Shown piece after piece: positions 1-6,605 of a stretch of DNA of 9,097 bases. Source of the stretch: an uncultured Ruminococcus sp. (GTDB lineage Bacteria; Bacillota; Clostridia; Oscillospirales; Acutalibacteraceae); NCBI GenBank assembly GCA_946414115.1, contig CAMKNF010000076.1, positions 1-9,097 of the forward strand, written 5' to 3'. The position numbers were made by a program, and so were the translations under genes. The notes below the pieces were generated by a model. It searched no databases, was not told the origin of the DNA, and saw only the letters and a list, made by a program, of their open reading frames with translations. Every line of letters begins with the position of its first letter. Position 1 is the first letter of the stretch.

Positions 1-43
1 ACCGAGATCTACACTCTTTCCCTACACGACGCTCTTCCGATCT
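1..43 (+). other. Illumina TruSeq P5 adapter remnant (artefact)
   Basis: These 43 bases match the 3' part of the Illumina TruSeq universal (P5) adapter, from ACCGAGATCTACAC through the familiar end GCTCTTCCGATCT. Genomic sequence begins at base 44. The adapter stays open in the pflB reading frame and would add the false C-terminal peptide RSEERRVGKECRSR to the protein. It should be trimmed. The match is to a sequence I know well; no search was run. Confidence 0.98.
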
Positions 44-1987
44 CTGCGAATCCATAAACGGAAGCTTTGCAACGGAAGCAAGAGAAGCAACTGCGCCGTT
101 ACTGTCTCTGCCGTGCATCGGGTTTGCACCGGGAGCGAAAGGCTCGCCATACTTTCTGCCGTCTGGAGTTGAGCCTGTGTTCTTGCCGTAGGAAACGTTT
201 GATGTGATTGTGAGGATTGAGGTTGTGGGAATACCGCCACGATACGTGTGATTCTGACGGAGGTAGCTGATAAAGGTATGAAGCACCTCTTTTGCAATCT
301 CGTCAACTCTGTCGTCGTCATTGCCGTACTTCGGGAAATCTCCCTCGGTGATGTAGTCGGTAACAATGCCCTTTTCGTTTCTTACAACCTTAACCTTTGC
401 GTACTTGATTGCAGAAAGCGAGTCGGCAACAACCGAAAAGCCTGCGATACCTGTTGCAAACCAGCGTGTAACGTGCTTGTCGTGCAGAGCCATCTGCAAA
501 CGCTCGTAGCAGTATTTATCGTGCATATAGTGAATGATGTTGAGCGCATTTACATAAACCTGTGCAAGCCACTTCATCATAGCCTTGTACTTGTCCATTA
601 CGTCATCATAGTCGAGGTAATCGCCCTCAACTGCACGATAATTCGGACCTACCTGTTCGCCGCTTACCTCGTCAACACCGCCGTTGATTGCGTAAAGCAG
701 ACACTTTGCAAGGTTGGCTCTTGCGCCGAAGAACTGCATTTCCTTGCCGATTTTCATTGAAGATACACAGCAGGCAATACCGTAGTCATCGCCGTGGAGC
801 GGACGCATAAGGTCGTCGTTTTCGTACTGAACAGCGTGGTGCTTGATTGACATTTCTGCGCAGAAGCTCTTGAAATTCTCGGGGAGCTGCGTTGACCATA
901 AAACGGTTAGGTTTGGCTCGGGAGCCGCACCTATGTTGTTGAGCGTGTTGAGGTAACGGAAAGACATCTTTGTAACAAGCGGACGACCGTCTGTGCCTAT
1001 ACCGCCGATTGACTCGGTTACCCATGTGGGGTCGCCTGCGAAAATCTGATTGTATTCGGGGGTACGTGCAAAGCATACCATTCTCAGCTTCATAATGAAG
1101 TGGTCAACGATTTCCTGAACCTCTTTTTCTGTGATTGTGCCCTCTGCAAGGTCACGGTAAGCGTAGATGTCGAGGAATGTTGAAGTTCTGCCGAGGCTCA
1201 TAGCTGCACCGTTCTGCTCCTTGACTGCGGCAAGGTAAGCAAAGTACACAGCCTGAACAGCCTCTTTGAAGGTTGAGGCAGGCTTTGAAATGTCACAGCC
1301 ATAGATGTTTGCCATCTGCTTGAGCATATGGAGCGCTCTGATTTGCTCGGAAAGTTCCTCACGCTCACGGATAACGTCGGAGTACATAATAATTCTTGTT
1401 GTGTCCTTCTGGTGCTGTTTGTCCTCGATAAGGCGGTCAACACCGTAGAGAGCAACACGGCGATAGTCGCCGATAATTCTTCCTCTGCCGTAAGCGTCGG
1501 GAAGTCCTGTGATGATATGATTTGAACGGCACTTTCTCATTTCGGGAGTGTATGCGTCAAACACGCCTGCGTTGTGAGTTTTTCTGTGAGTTGTGAAAAA
1601 TTCTGTGATTTCGGGGTCAACCTCGTAGCCGTTATCTCTGCAAGCCTTTGTAGCCATTCTGATTCCGCCGTAGGGCTGGAGTGAACGCTTTAAGGGCTTG
1701 TCTGTCTGCAAGCCGACAATCTGCTCCTTGTCCTTATCTATATATGCCGCACCGTGTGAAAGGATTGTTGAAACAACCTTTGTATCCATATCAAGCACGC
1801 CGCCTGCTTCAATTTCCTGCTTTTTAAGCTCGCTTACCTGTTCCCAGAGGTCAAGCGTTGCCTGTGTGGGACCTTCAAGAAATTCACTGCCGCCGAAATA
1901 GGGAGTGTAGTTTCTGTGAATAAAATCTCTGACGTTGATTTCATTTTCCCATGCGCCGCCTTTAAAATCTCTCCATTCGTTTCTCAT
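44..1987 (-). CDS. pflB: Pyruvate formate-lyase (formate acetyltransferase), 3'-truncated
   Basis: PflB is a cytoplasmic glycyl-radical enzyme that converts pyruvate and CoA to acetyl-CoA and formate without oxygen. The translation starts MRNEWRDFKGGAWENEINVR and runs 648 codons without a stop. The active-site cysteine pair is present at residues 406-407 in IACCVSSM (bases 767-772), equivalent to E. coli Cys418/Cys419. Family motifs such as NYTPYFGG near the N-terminus and TPDGRKYGEPFAPGANPMHG near the cut end are clear. Family members are about 750 residues, so roughly 100 are missing, including the C-terminal RVxGYAV glycyl-radical loop. The loss is due to the contig end and adapter, not mutation. 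The ATG start is supported by GGAGG at 1995-1999, 7 bases upstream. A ZTP riboswitch and terminator in the leader control it. The activating enzyme gene pflA often follows, but would lie beyond the end. Confidence 0.97.
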
Positions 1988-2039
1988 CGTAAAACCTCCG
2001 TTTGTAGAATATTATAATTGTTGGTAAAATTTACTAATT

Positions 2040-2085
2040 AAAAAAAGCCGACTTTGTCCGAGCTTTCGCCCAGACGGTCGGCTTT
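2040..2085 (-). terminator. Riboswitch-controlled intrinsic terminator in the pflB leader
   Basis: On the minus strand the outer stem AAAGCCGAC (2085-2077) pairs perfectly with GTCGGCTTT (2052-2044). An inner stem, 2075-2068 with 2063-2056, forms 8 pairs including two G-U and is closed by a GAAA tetraloop. Seven T residues follow at 2046-2040. The stem uses the 3' half of the ZTP aptamer (P3 and the pseudoknot strand), so terminator and ligand-bound aptamer exclude each other. It lies before pflB, not after a gene, which marks it as an attenuator. Confidence 0.9.
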
Positions 2086-2136
2086 GAATCGTTATACTTC
2101 ACGTGGTTAATTCCACTGTTCCGTCAGTCATATAAC
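2068..2136 (-). promoter_or_regulatory. ZTP/ZMP riboswitch (pfl motif) aptamer
   Basis: Read on the minus strand, the leader has the parts of the pfl/ZTP RNA in order. P1 is GTTATA (2136-2131) with TATAAC (2096-2091). The conserved TGACTGACGG follows at 2130-2121. Hairpin P2 is GTGG (2116-2113) with CCAC (2106-2103). The 3' element GCCGACCGTCTGGGC lies at 2082-2068, where GCC and GGGC form P3 and CCGTC (2077-2073) can pair with GACGG (2125-2121) as a pseudoknot. The class consensus has CCGCCTGGGC; here CCGTCTGGGC keeps the pairing because the partner strand is GACGG. ZTP riboswitches bind the purine intermediates ZMP/ZTP, which accumulate when 10-formyl-THF is low, and usually turn genes on. 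The overlap with the terminator fits an ON switch for pflB. No covariance-model search was run. Confidence 0.9.
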
Positions 2137-2142
2137 ACCATT

Positions 2143-2171
2143 AAAATAACATTTTTCTTGTCGGTTGTCAA
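2143..2171 (-). promoter_or_regulatory. Sigma-A-type promoter for pflB
   Basis: A perfect -35 box TTGACA (2171-2166) is followed by a 17-base spacer and a -10-like TATTTT (2148-2143). Transcription would begin near 2136-2137, exactly at the 5' edge of riboswitch stem P1. That placement supports the call despite the imperfect -10. Confidence 0.75.
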
Positions 2172-2186
2172 TACTTTTACGGCAAG

Positions 2187-2212
2187 AAAAAAACTTCTGC
2201 GTTTCGCAAAAA
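2187..2212 (-). terminator. Intrinsic terminator of the HD-domain gene
   Basis: Just after the stop codon of the HD-domain gene, bases 2212-2205 and 2201-2194 pair on the minus strand as an 8-pair stem. GCG/CGC form the core, two pairs are T-G, and the loop is AAA. Seven T residues follow at 2193-2187. It separates this transcript from the pflB promoter, whose -35 box starts 16 bases further on. Confidence 0.75.
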
Positions 2213-2214
2213 AT

Positions 2215-2709
2215 TCACTCGCCAAAATACATTTTTTTAAGCAGTTTTATACCAGTCGGCGTTCTGAATATTTTTTCCTCTGCGCTAACGACAGCGTTAA
2301 TGCTTGCTCCGTCCTCAAAAAGATTTACAAGAAAGTCCGCTTCAACAAGAATCCGGTACGGCTTTGAGTCAATCTGACTGTATGTATGGTGATGACCGAC
2401 AAGGTAGCAGACCTTTCCGATAAAATTGCTGTCGTAACCGAGCTTTGAAAGCAGTTTTTCAGCCTCGGCTGGTCCTTCAAGCTCCTGATATTTTCCTGCG
2501 CTTGAGTTGTATTTAAGCTCGCTTTGTTTTATGCCGATGTCGTGGACGATTGCGGAAATCTCAAGGAGGTTTTGGCTGTCTGTATCAAGACCTTCTCCCT
2601 CGCCGATTGTCTTTGCAAAGGAAAAAACTTTTAGAAAATGGTTTATTCTTCGTAAATCAGTGCCAAAATATTCTATCATAGCTTCAATTACTTTGCCTGT
2701 GTTTTTCAT
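2215..2709 (-). CDS. HD-domain metal-dependent phosphohydrolase-like protein
   Basis: This 164-residue soluble protein shows the HD superfamily pattern: His24 (RINHFLKV), the doublet His56-Asp57 (IVHDIG), a histidine cluster His106-108 (VGHHHT) and Asp125 (EADFLVN). These residues bind one or two metals in nucleotide- or phosphate-hydrolysing HD enzymes. The substrate cannot be told from sequence. The size is that of a single stand-alone HD domain with no added regulatory module. The ATG start is supported by AGGAG at 2716-2720, about 6 bases upstream. A REP-like palindrome lies between it and the DUF5662 gene upstream. I see no convincing promoter of its own, so co-transcription with that gene is possible. 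A terminator follows directly. Confidence 0.85.
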   Translation of the reverse strand: MKNTGKVIEAMIEYFGTDLRRINHFLKVFSFAKTIGEGEGLDTDSQNLLEISAIVHDIGIKQSELKYNSSAGKYQELEGPAEAEKLLSKLGYDSNFIGKVCYLVGHHHTYSQIDSKPYRILVEADFLVNLFEDGASINAVVSAEEKIFRTPTGIKLLKKMYFGE

Positions 2710-2757
2710 ATATTTCTCCTAATCGTTGGTTGCCGCATTTATGTTTCATATGCTCTG

Positions 2758-2781
2758 CGGACACGGAGTGAGTGTCCCTAC
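2758..2781 (-). repeat. REP-like palindrome, copy A
   Basis: On the minus strand it reads GTAGGGACAC, a 7-base loop (TCACTCC), then GTGTCCG. Stem GGACAC (2777-2772) pairs with GTGTCC (2764-2759). It has the same GTAGGG head as the copies inside the transposase gene but a different, still self-complementary, stem. It lies in the 140-base gap between the HD-domain and DUF5662 genes, which otherwise holds only AT-rich sequence. Confidence 0.65.
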
Positions 2782-2849
2782 GGCTGTAATACAAATGTTT
2801 CGGCAATAAAAATGTTTTTCTTGGTGAATTTGGAATTTAACAAATAATG

Positions 2850-3377
2850 CTATTTCTTTTTAAGCGTTTTTATATATGCAAACGTCTTTTCCTCGCCTTC
2901 ATCACGAAGCATTACAAGCAGTTTATTAAGCAATTCCTCTGTATTCGGGTGCATTCTGTGTTTTCCTTTTATGCGCAGGAAATACGTATACGGATCGCTG
3001 TCCTTATAATCTTTGCCGTTGTAGATTTTGCTTGCCGCCACACGGTCGCAGAACATTTCTATCACGTAACGTACTGGCATTTCCACGTTTTCAATCTGCT
3101 TTGTTTTCGGGTTGTAGTCGTTCCAGTATTCGTAATGGTGGCGGTTTCTTCCCTTGTGGTGCATCCACGCAAGCGAACAGCCGTATATTTCACGCTCACG
3201 CTCGTTCGGACTTCTTGTGCCCTGAAAAAACCTTGCTCCGGGGATAAACTCCGTCGGACTGTATTTTGACAAATCGTGCCTTAAACCCTGCCAGAGTATT
3301 CCTGCTCTTGCACAGTTTGCAATAACCTTGTGCCTGTGCTTTGTAATTGTTCTGAAATGCTTAATCGGATGTGCCAT
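2850..3377 (-). CDS. DUF5662 family protein (HD-like metal site)
   Basis: The 175-residue product resembles the DUF5662 family of Firmicutes and phages, whose function is unknown. Family hallmarks are HDLSKYSPTEF (34-44), the histidine-rich AWMHHKGRNRHHYEYW (70-85), a MP..YVIEMFCDR segment (100-112) and a C-terminal HP.TE..L motif. The spaced histidine, HD doublet, HH and late aspartate resemble the metal ligand order of HD-domain proteins; that relation is my inference. No signal peptide or membrane segment is visible. The ATG start has only a weak GGTGA site about 8 bases upstream (3385-3389). It is divergent from the L,D-transpeptidase gene and upstream of, on the same strand as, the HD-domain gene. 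The family name comes from memory of its motifs. Confidence 0.8.
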   Translation of the reverse strand: MAHPIKHFRTITKHRHKVIANCARAGILWQGLRHDLSKYSPTEFIPGARFFQGTRSPNEREREIYGCSLAWMHHKGRNRHHYEYWNDYNPKTKQIENVEMPVRYVIEMFCDRVAASKIYNGKDYKDSDPYTYFLRIKGKHRMHPNTEELLNKLLVMLRDEGEEKTFAYIKTLKKK

Positions 3378-3429
3378 AAAAAATCACCATATACATATTA
3401 CCACATTTTTAAATGGAATAAAATATGTC

Positions 3430-3458
3430 TTGCCTTATTTAATAAAAAAAGTTATAAT
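3430..3458 (+). promoter_or_regulatory. Sigma-A-type promoter for the L,D-transpeptidase gene
   Basis: TTGCCT (3430-3435) and a perfect TATAAT (3453-3458) are separated by 17 bases in an AT-rich gap between divergent genes. Transcription would start near 3465, about 37 bases before the chosen ATG. Confidence 0.8.
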
Positions 3459-3501
3459 GTAGAAAAGGTTAATAATTTGTAATATTTTGAAAGGTTATGT
3501 T

Positions 3502-4701
3502 ATGAAAAAATACTTATTCATTGCGCTGTTGTGTTTTATTCTGACAGTCAACTGTCTGCTCAGTGCTTTTGGCAGCGTAATACATATTAACAAAAATAAG
3601 TCTGCTTTCAGCACAACCCCTACGGAAACAGTAACGATTGAAAGTCCTACCTATAAAATTGACTCAAAAGAACCTCTCACTCTCTCTGTCGGTGAATCAA
3701 AGGTTATTGCAATATCAAAAGACGAAGAAAAAAAGCTGCGCAAATGGACAAGCAGTGATGTTAATATTGCAACTATAGACAGCGGCGGCAGAGTTGACGC
3801 AAAAAAAGAAGGTAATGCAACCGTAACTGCACTGTTCAGCGACAACAAAAAGTACGAGTGTAAGGTCACAGTTGTTAAGGCTGAAAAAGAGGAGGTCGAC
3901 AGGTTTTCAACCTGCATCACTGCAAACAGCGATGTCCTTAAGGAAAATCTTGCCTCAAAGAATAAAAATAATCCGTATTCAATCTATGTCAACCGAAAGC
4001 AAAACTGCGTTACCGTTTACACCTATGACGAAAGCGGGAAATATACCGTTCCTGTCAGGGCGATGGTCTGCTCCTGCGGAAAGAACAACGGTACAATCAC
4101 AGGCACTTACGGAATTTATTTCAAGCGTGAATGGCATTCTTTGTTTGACAATGTGTACGGTCAGTACGTCAGCGGAATATCGGGTGATTATCTTTTCCAC
4201 TCTGTTCCTTATTATACTAAATCTTCCGATGATTTAGAGGTTGAGGAGTTTAACAAGCTTGGCTCAAACGCTTCTCTTGGCTGTGTAAGGCTTTCGGTTT
4301 CCGACACAAAGTGGATTTACGATAACTGTGCAAAAAATACTGAGGTTAAAATTTATGACGACGATAATCCGGGGCCGCTCGGCAAGCCGGAAACAATAAA
4401 AATCACCGATTTAAAATGCGGCTGGGATCCGACTGACGATAATAAAAGCAATCCCTATTACAACAAAACTCCTATAATTACGGGAGCAAAGAACTGTGAG
4501 ATTAAAAAAGGCGAAAACTTTTCCCCGATGGATAATATAAAAGCCGTTGACACCTGTTCAAACGATATTACAGACAAGATTGCTGTAACGGGAAACGTAG
4601 TCACTTCAAGGGTTGGCAAATACAAGGTGACGTATTCCGTAACCGACAGTCTGCACAGAAGTACAAGCGTTGATATTACGGTTACGGTGACGGAAAAATA
4701 A
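3502..4701 (+). CDS. L,D-transpeptidase (YkuD domain) with bacterial Ig-like domains
   Basis: This 399-residue exported enzyme should cross-link or modify peptidoglycan outside the membrane through a catalytic cysteine. Residues 1-24 (KKYLFIALLCFILTV...) are a signal peptide or N-terminal anchor. A Big2-like Ig domain spans about 55-126 (LTLSVGESKVIAI, WTSSDVNIATI, GNATVTA). The YkuD domain spans about 158-285, with His233 in LFHSVPYY and the catalytic motif SLGCVRLS (Cys261, Arg263). A C-terminal Ig-like domain of DUF5011 type spans about 322-398 (DITDKIAVTG, VGKYKVTYSVTDS). An in-frame TTG lies at 3487, but ATG at 3502 is chosen because GAAAGG (3489-3494) sits 7 bases before it and the signal peptide starts there. 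The transposase gene follows 23 bases downstream, with a terminator after that. Ig domains probably position the enzyme in the wall; this is inference. Confidence 0.93.
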   Translation: MKKYLFIALLCFILTVNCLLSAFGSVIHINKNKSAFSTTPTETVTIESPTYKIDSKEPLTLSVGESKVIAISKDEEKKLRKWTSSDVNIATIDSGGRVDAKKEGNATVTALFSDNKKYECKVTVVKAEKEEVDRFSTCITANSDVLKENLASKNKNNPYSIYVNRKQNCVTVYTYDESGKYTVPVRAMVCSCGKNNGTITGTYGIYFKREWHSLFDNVYGQYVSGISGDYLFHSVPYYTKSSDDLEVEEFNKLGSNASLGCVRLSVSDTKWIYDNCAKNTEVKIYDDDNPGPLGKPETIKITDLKCGWDPTDDNKSNPYYNKTPIITGAKNCEIKKGENFSPMDNIKAVDTCSNDITDKIAVTGNVVTSRVGKYKVTYSVTDSLHRSTSVDITVTVTEK

Positions 4702-4724
4702 AAGAACGTTTTTTGGTAGAAAAT

Positions 4725-5231
4725 ATGAATAACAAAAAATTACCTAAAAGAAAACAATTAAGATTAAAGAACTTTGATTATTCTCAAAATAACGCATTCT
4801 TCATTACTATTTGCATTCACAATCGTAATCGTCTACTCGGCGAAGTTAAAGAAACATCTGTAGGGGCGACCCTATGTGGTCGCCCGAATTATCCCCACAA
4901 AATGATTGAAAAATGGCTTTTTGAAATTCAAAATAAGTACTTAAATACAAAAATTGATTATTATGTCATTATGCCTGATCACATACACTTTATTCTCTTC
5001 ATTGAGGGCGACCACACAGGGTCGCCCCTACAGGATATTATAGGTTGGTTTAAAACAATGACAACAAATGATTATATTAAAGGTGTGAAGAATAAACTGT
5101 ACGAACCTTTTAATAAACATTTTTGGCAAAGGAATTATTTTGAGCACGTGATTAGAAATGAAAATGACCTATTTGAATGCCGAAAATATATTGAACAAAA
5201 CTTATTAAAATGGATAATTGATAAAAAGTAA
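4725..5231 (+). CDS. REP-associated tyrosine transposase (RAYT), Y1/HUH family
   Basis: RAYTs are single-strand DNA nucleases related to IS200/IS605 TnpA that act on REP palindromes. This 168-residue copy has the family N-terminus (FDYSQNNAFFITICIHNRNRLLG), the HUH motif His86-Ile-His88 in VIMPDHIHFIL, and the C-terminal HFWQRNYFEHVIRNENDLF with Tyr138 as likely nucleophile. The reading frame is intact. Two inverted REP copies lie inside it and are translated in frame as SVGATLCGRP (45-54) and EGDHTGSPLQ (94-103), before and after the HUH motif. Outside these GC-rich inserts the gene is visibly more AT-rich than its neighbours, suggesting transfer. ATG at 4725 is preferred over an in-frame TTG at 4713 because GGTAG (4715-4719) precedes the ATG. 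The stop codon overlaps the base of the terminator stem. It is probably read from the L,D-transpeptidase promoter. Confidence 0.92.
   Translation: MNNKKLPKRKQLRLKNFDYSQNNAFFITICIHNRNRLLGEVKETSVGATLCGRPNYPHKMIEKWLFEIQNKYLNTKIDYYVIMPDHIHFILFIEGDHTGSPLQDIIGWFKTMTTNDYIKGVKNKLYEPFNKHFWQRNYFEHVIRNENDLFECRKYIEQNLLKWIIDKK
4859..4885 (+). repeat. REP palindrome, copy B, inside the transposase gene
   Basis: It begins TGTAGGGGCGACC. Stem GGGCGACC (4864-4871) and GGTCGCCC (4878-4885) pair perfectly over 8 bases around a 6-base loop CTATGT. GTAG (4860-4863) sits at the stem foot, the tetranucleotide known to be recognised by RAYTs. It is in frame with the host gene and encodes VGATLCGRP. Confidence 0.9.
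5006..5032 (-). repeat. REP palindrome, copy C, inverted, inside the transposase gene
   Basis: Its reverse complement equals copy B at 26 of 27 positions; the one difference is in the loop. Stem arms are 5006-5013 and 5020-5027 with a 6-base loop, and GTAG reads on the minus strand at 5031-5028. It encodes GDHTGSPLQ in the host frame. Copies B and C form an inverted pair separated by 120 bases, like a small BIME. Confidence 0.9.
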
Positions 5232-5262
5232 TGCCCGAGGGATAAAAACCTCGGGCATTTTT
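5230..5262 (+). terminator. Bidirectional intrinsic terminator between convergent genes
   Basis: AATGCCCGAGG (5230-5240) pairs perfectly with CCTCGGGCATT (5249-5259) over 11 bases around an 8-base loop, and five T residues follow at 5258-5262. It ends the L,D-transpeptidase/transposase transcript. It also lies 17 bases past the stop codon of the opposing lipoprotein gene, where T-rich sequence follows on that strand too, so it may serve both. Confidence 0.9.
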
Positions 5263-5278
5263 AAATTAAATTTTAGCG

Positions 5279-6580
5279 TTAATTCTGCGGCTTTGCCTTA
5301 ACAGCCTTGCTGTCAAACAGCTTTACAAGCGTTGCATTGTCGGCTGTACCTGTAGCCTTGATTCCGTTATTTTTCTGGAAGCTTTTAACAGCCACTTGTG
5401 AAATTTCTCCGTAATAACCTGTTATATTTTCTTTGTCGTCAACATATCCGAGGTCATACAGACGCTGCTGCATAATCTTAACATTGCCGTTTTCGTCCTC
5501 ATATTTAAGTGAAAGCTTGTCAAGCTTTATTTTGTATTTATCGGCAACCGATGTTGTTGCGGCAGCCGCAGTCGTCGCTTTGGTTGCAGGCGCAGTAGTT
5601 GCTGTCTGATTATTATTTGCAGGTGTTGTTGCCGCAACAGTTGCAGTAGTTTTTGAAGCCTCGTCATTTGTAGCCGTGCTTTTCTTTAATGACGGATACA
5701 TAAATTCTACCATTTTGTTGAGAGTATCAAGAGCACTTCTACCCTGACGGTTCATCTCATCGGCAGATACCATAAGAGTTTTTCCGCTCTTAACGGCAGT
5801 CAGCTTGCCTAAAACCGCATCAGCTTTGATTGCATTCAGCGTAGCCTCGTCAGCATAGAAAATAAAGTTAGGATTTGCAACCTTTAAGGTATTTACATCA
5901 ACCTTGTTTTCATCAATATTTACAGCCGCATTCACAGCTCCCGTATAACCGAGGAGCATATCACCGTATGTTCCGCTTGTCATAAGCTTTAAGTTGTTGT
6001 CCTCATAAAAAAGATAGCAAACGGTGTAGAGAATATCGGAATTGACCGCCGTCTTAACCGAGGATTTCACCTGCTCCATATTGCCGATAAGGTCGTCATA
6101 AGCCGACGCACCCTTATTTGCACCCGTTACCTTACCGCCGAGGATTTTTCCGAGAGTAACGTAATTTGTCTCAAGCGATTTCGGAGTTTTAGCCTGCGAC
6201 ATTGTAATAACCTTAATGTTCTCTTTTTCAAGGTTTTCCTTAACGGTATTGTCAAGACCTTCGCCTGCAAAGACAATATCGGTTTCGTAGGTTTTGATTT
6301 TCTCCACATCGGGAGAGTTCTGCGAACCAACGCTCGGCACAACGCTGAGCCAATCCTGATTGACCTCGTCACTTCTGCCGACCATTTTGATGTCGTAGCC
6401 TGTGTACGAAATTATGTCAGCGGTTGACGCATCAAGAACAACAATGTTCTTCGGCTCGCTTTCTATTATGATATTTGCTACCTCAACAGGATAGTCGTCG
6501 TTTCCGCAGCCGGTGAATGTAACGGCAACCGACAGTGCAATAACAAATGCAAGCGCAATTGAAACTATTCTTTTTCTCAT
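5279..6580 (-). CDS. Lipoprotein: BtuF/TroA-type solute-binding domain fused to a peptidoglycan-binding domain
   Basis: The 433-residue product has a lipoprotein-like signal peptide (MRKRIVSIALAFVIALSVAV) ending at Cys25 in TFTGCG; the lipobox has Phe at -3, slightly atypical. Residues about 40-297 resemble class III (Peripla_BP_2) binding proteins for cobalamin, haem or siderophores: NIVVLDASTADIISYTGYD, VGSQNSPDVEKI, TDIVFAGEG, then a late ANPNFIFYADE block. A low-complexity Thr/Ala/Asn linker follows (about 301-345), then a PG_binding_1-like repeat domain (about 358-424: NVKIMQQRLYDLGYV, TGYYGEISQVAVKSFQKNNGI). The two domains suggest a membrane-anchored binding protein that also holds the wall. 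No ABC permease or ATPase gene for uptake is in the window; the ligand is unknown. GGAGG (6587-6591) lies 6 bases before the ATG. It follows the ATPase gene by 25 bases as the second gene of that operon. Confidence 0.88.
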   Translation of the reverse strand: MRKRIVSIALAFVIALSVAVTFTGCGNDDYPVEVANIIIESEPKNIVVLDASTADIISYTGYDIKMVGRSDEVNQDWLSVVPSVGSQNSPDVEKIKTYETDIVFAGEGLDNTVKENLEKENIKVITMSQAKTPKSLETNYVTLGKILGGKVTGANKGASAYDDLIGNMEQVKSSVKTAVNSDILYTVCYLFYEDNNLKLMTSGTYGDMLLGYTGAVNAAVNIDENKVDVNTLKVANPNFIFYADEATLNAIKADAVLGKLTAVKSGKTLMVSADEMNRQGRSALDTLNKMVEFMYPSLKKSTATNDEASKTTATVAATTPANNNQTATTAPATKATTAAAATTSVADKYKIKLDKLSLKYEDENGNVKIMQQRLYDLGYVDDKENITGYYGEISQVAVKSFQKNNGIKATGTADNATLVKLFDSKAVKAKPQN

Positions 6581-6605
6581 ACTATTCCTCCGAATATTTC
6601 ATCTA

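Noticed and set aside
22..366. Minus-strand reading frame running into the adapter
   Set aside because: It lies in another frame of pflB, and its C-terminus is adapter sequence.
248..760. 170-codon plus-strand open frame
   Set aside because: It is antisense to the strongly conserved pflB coding sequence, with no recognisable domain; a shadow frame.
2847..3269. 140-codon plus-strand open frame
   Set aside because: It is antisense to the DUF5662 gene and has no supporting motif or promoter.
3395..3403. Extended -10-like TGGTAATAT on the minus strand before the DUF5662 gene
   Set aside because: It would start transcription about 11 bases before the ATG, inside the ribosome binding site, and it lacks a -35 box; too weak to call.
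4859..5032. CRISPR-like pair of repeats
   Set aside because: Only two copies, inverted to each other, palindromic and inside a coding sequence; no spacer array or cas gene.
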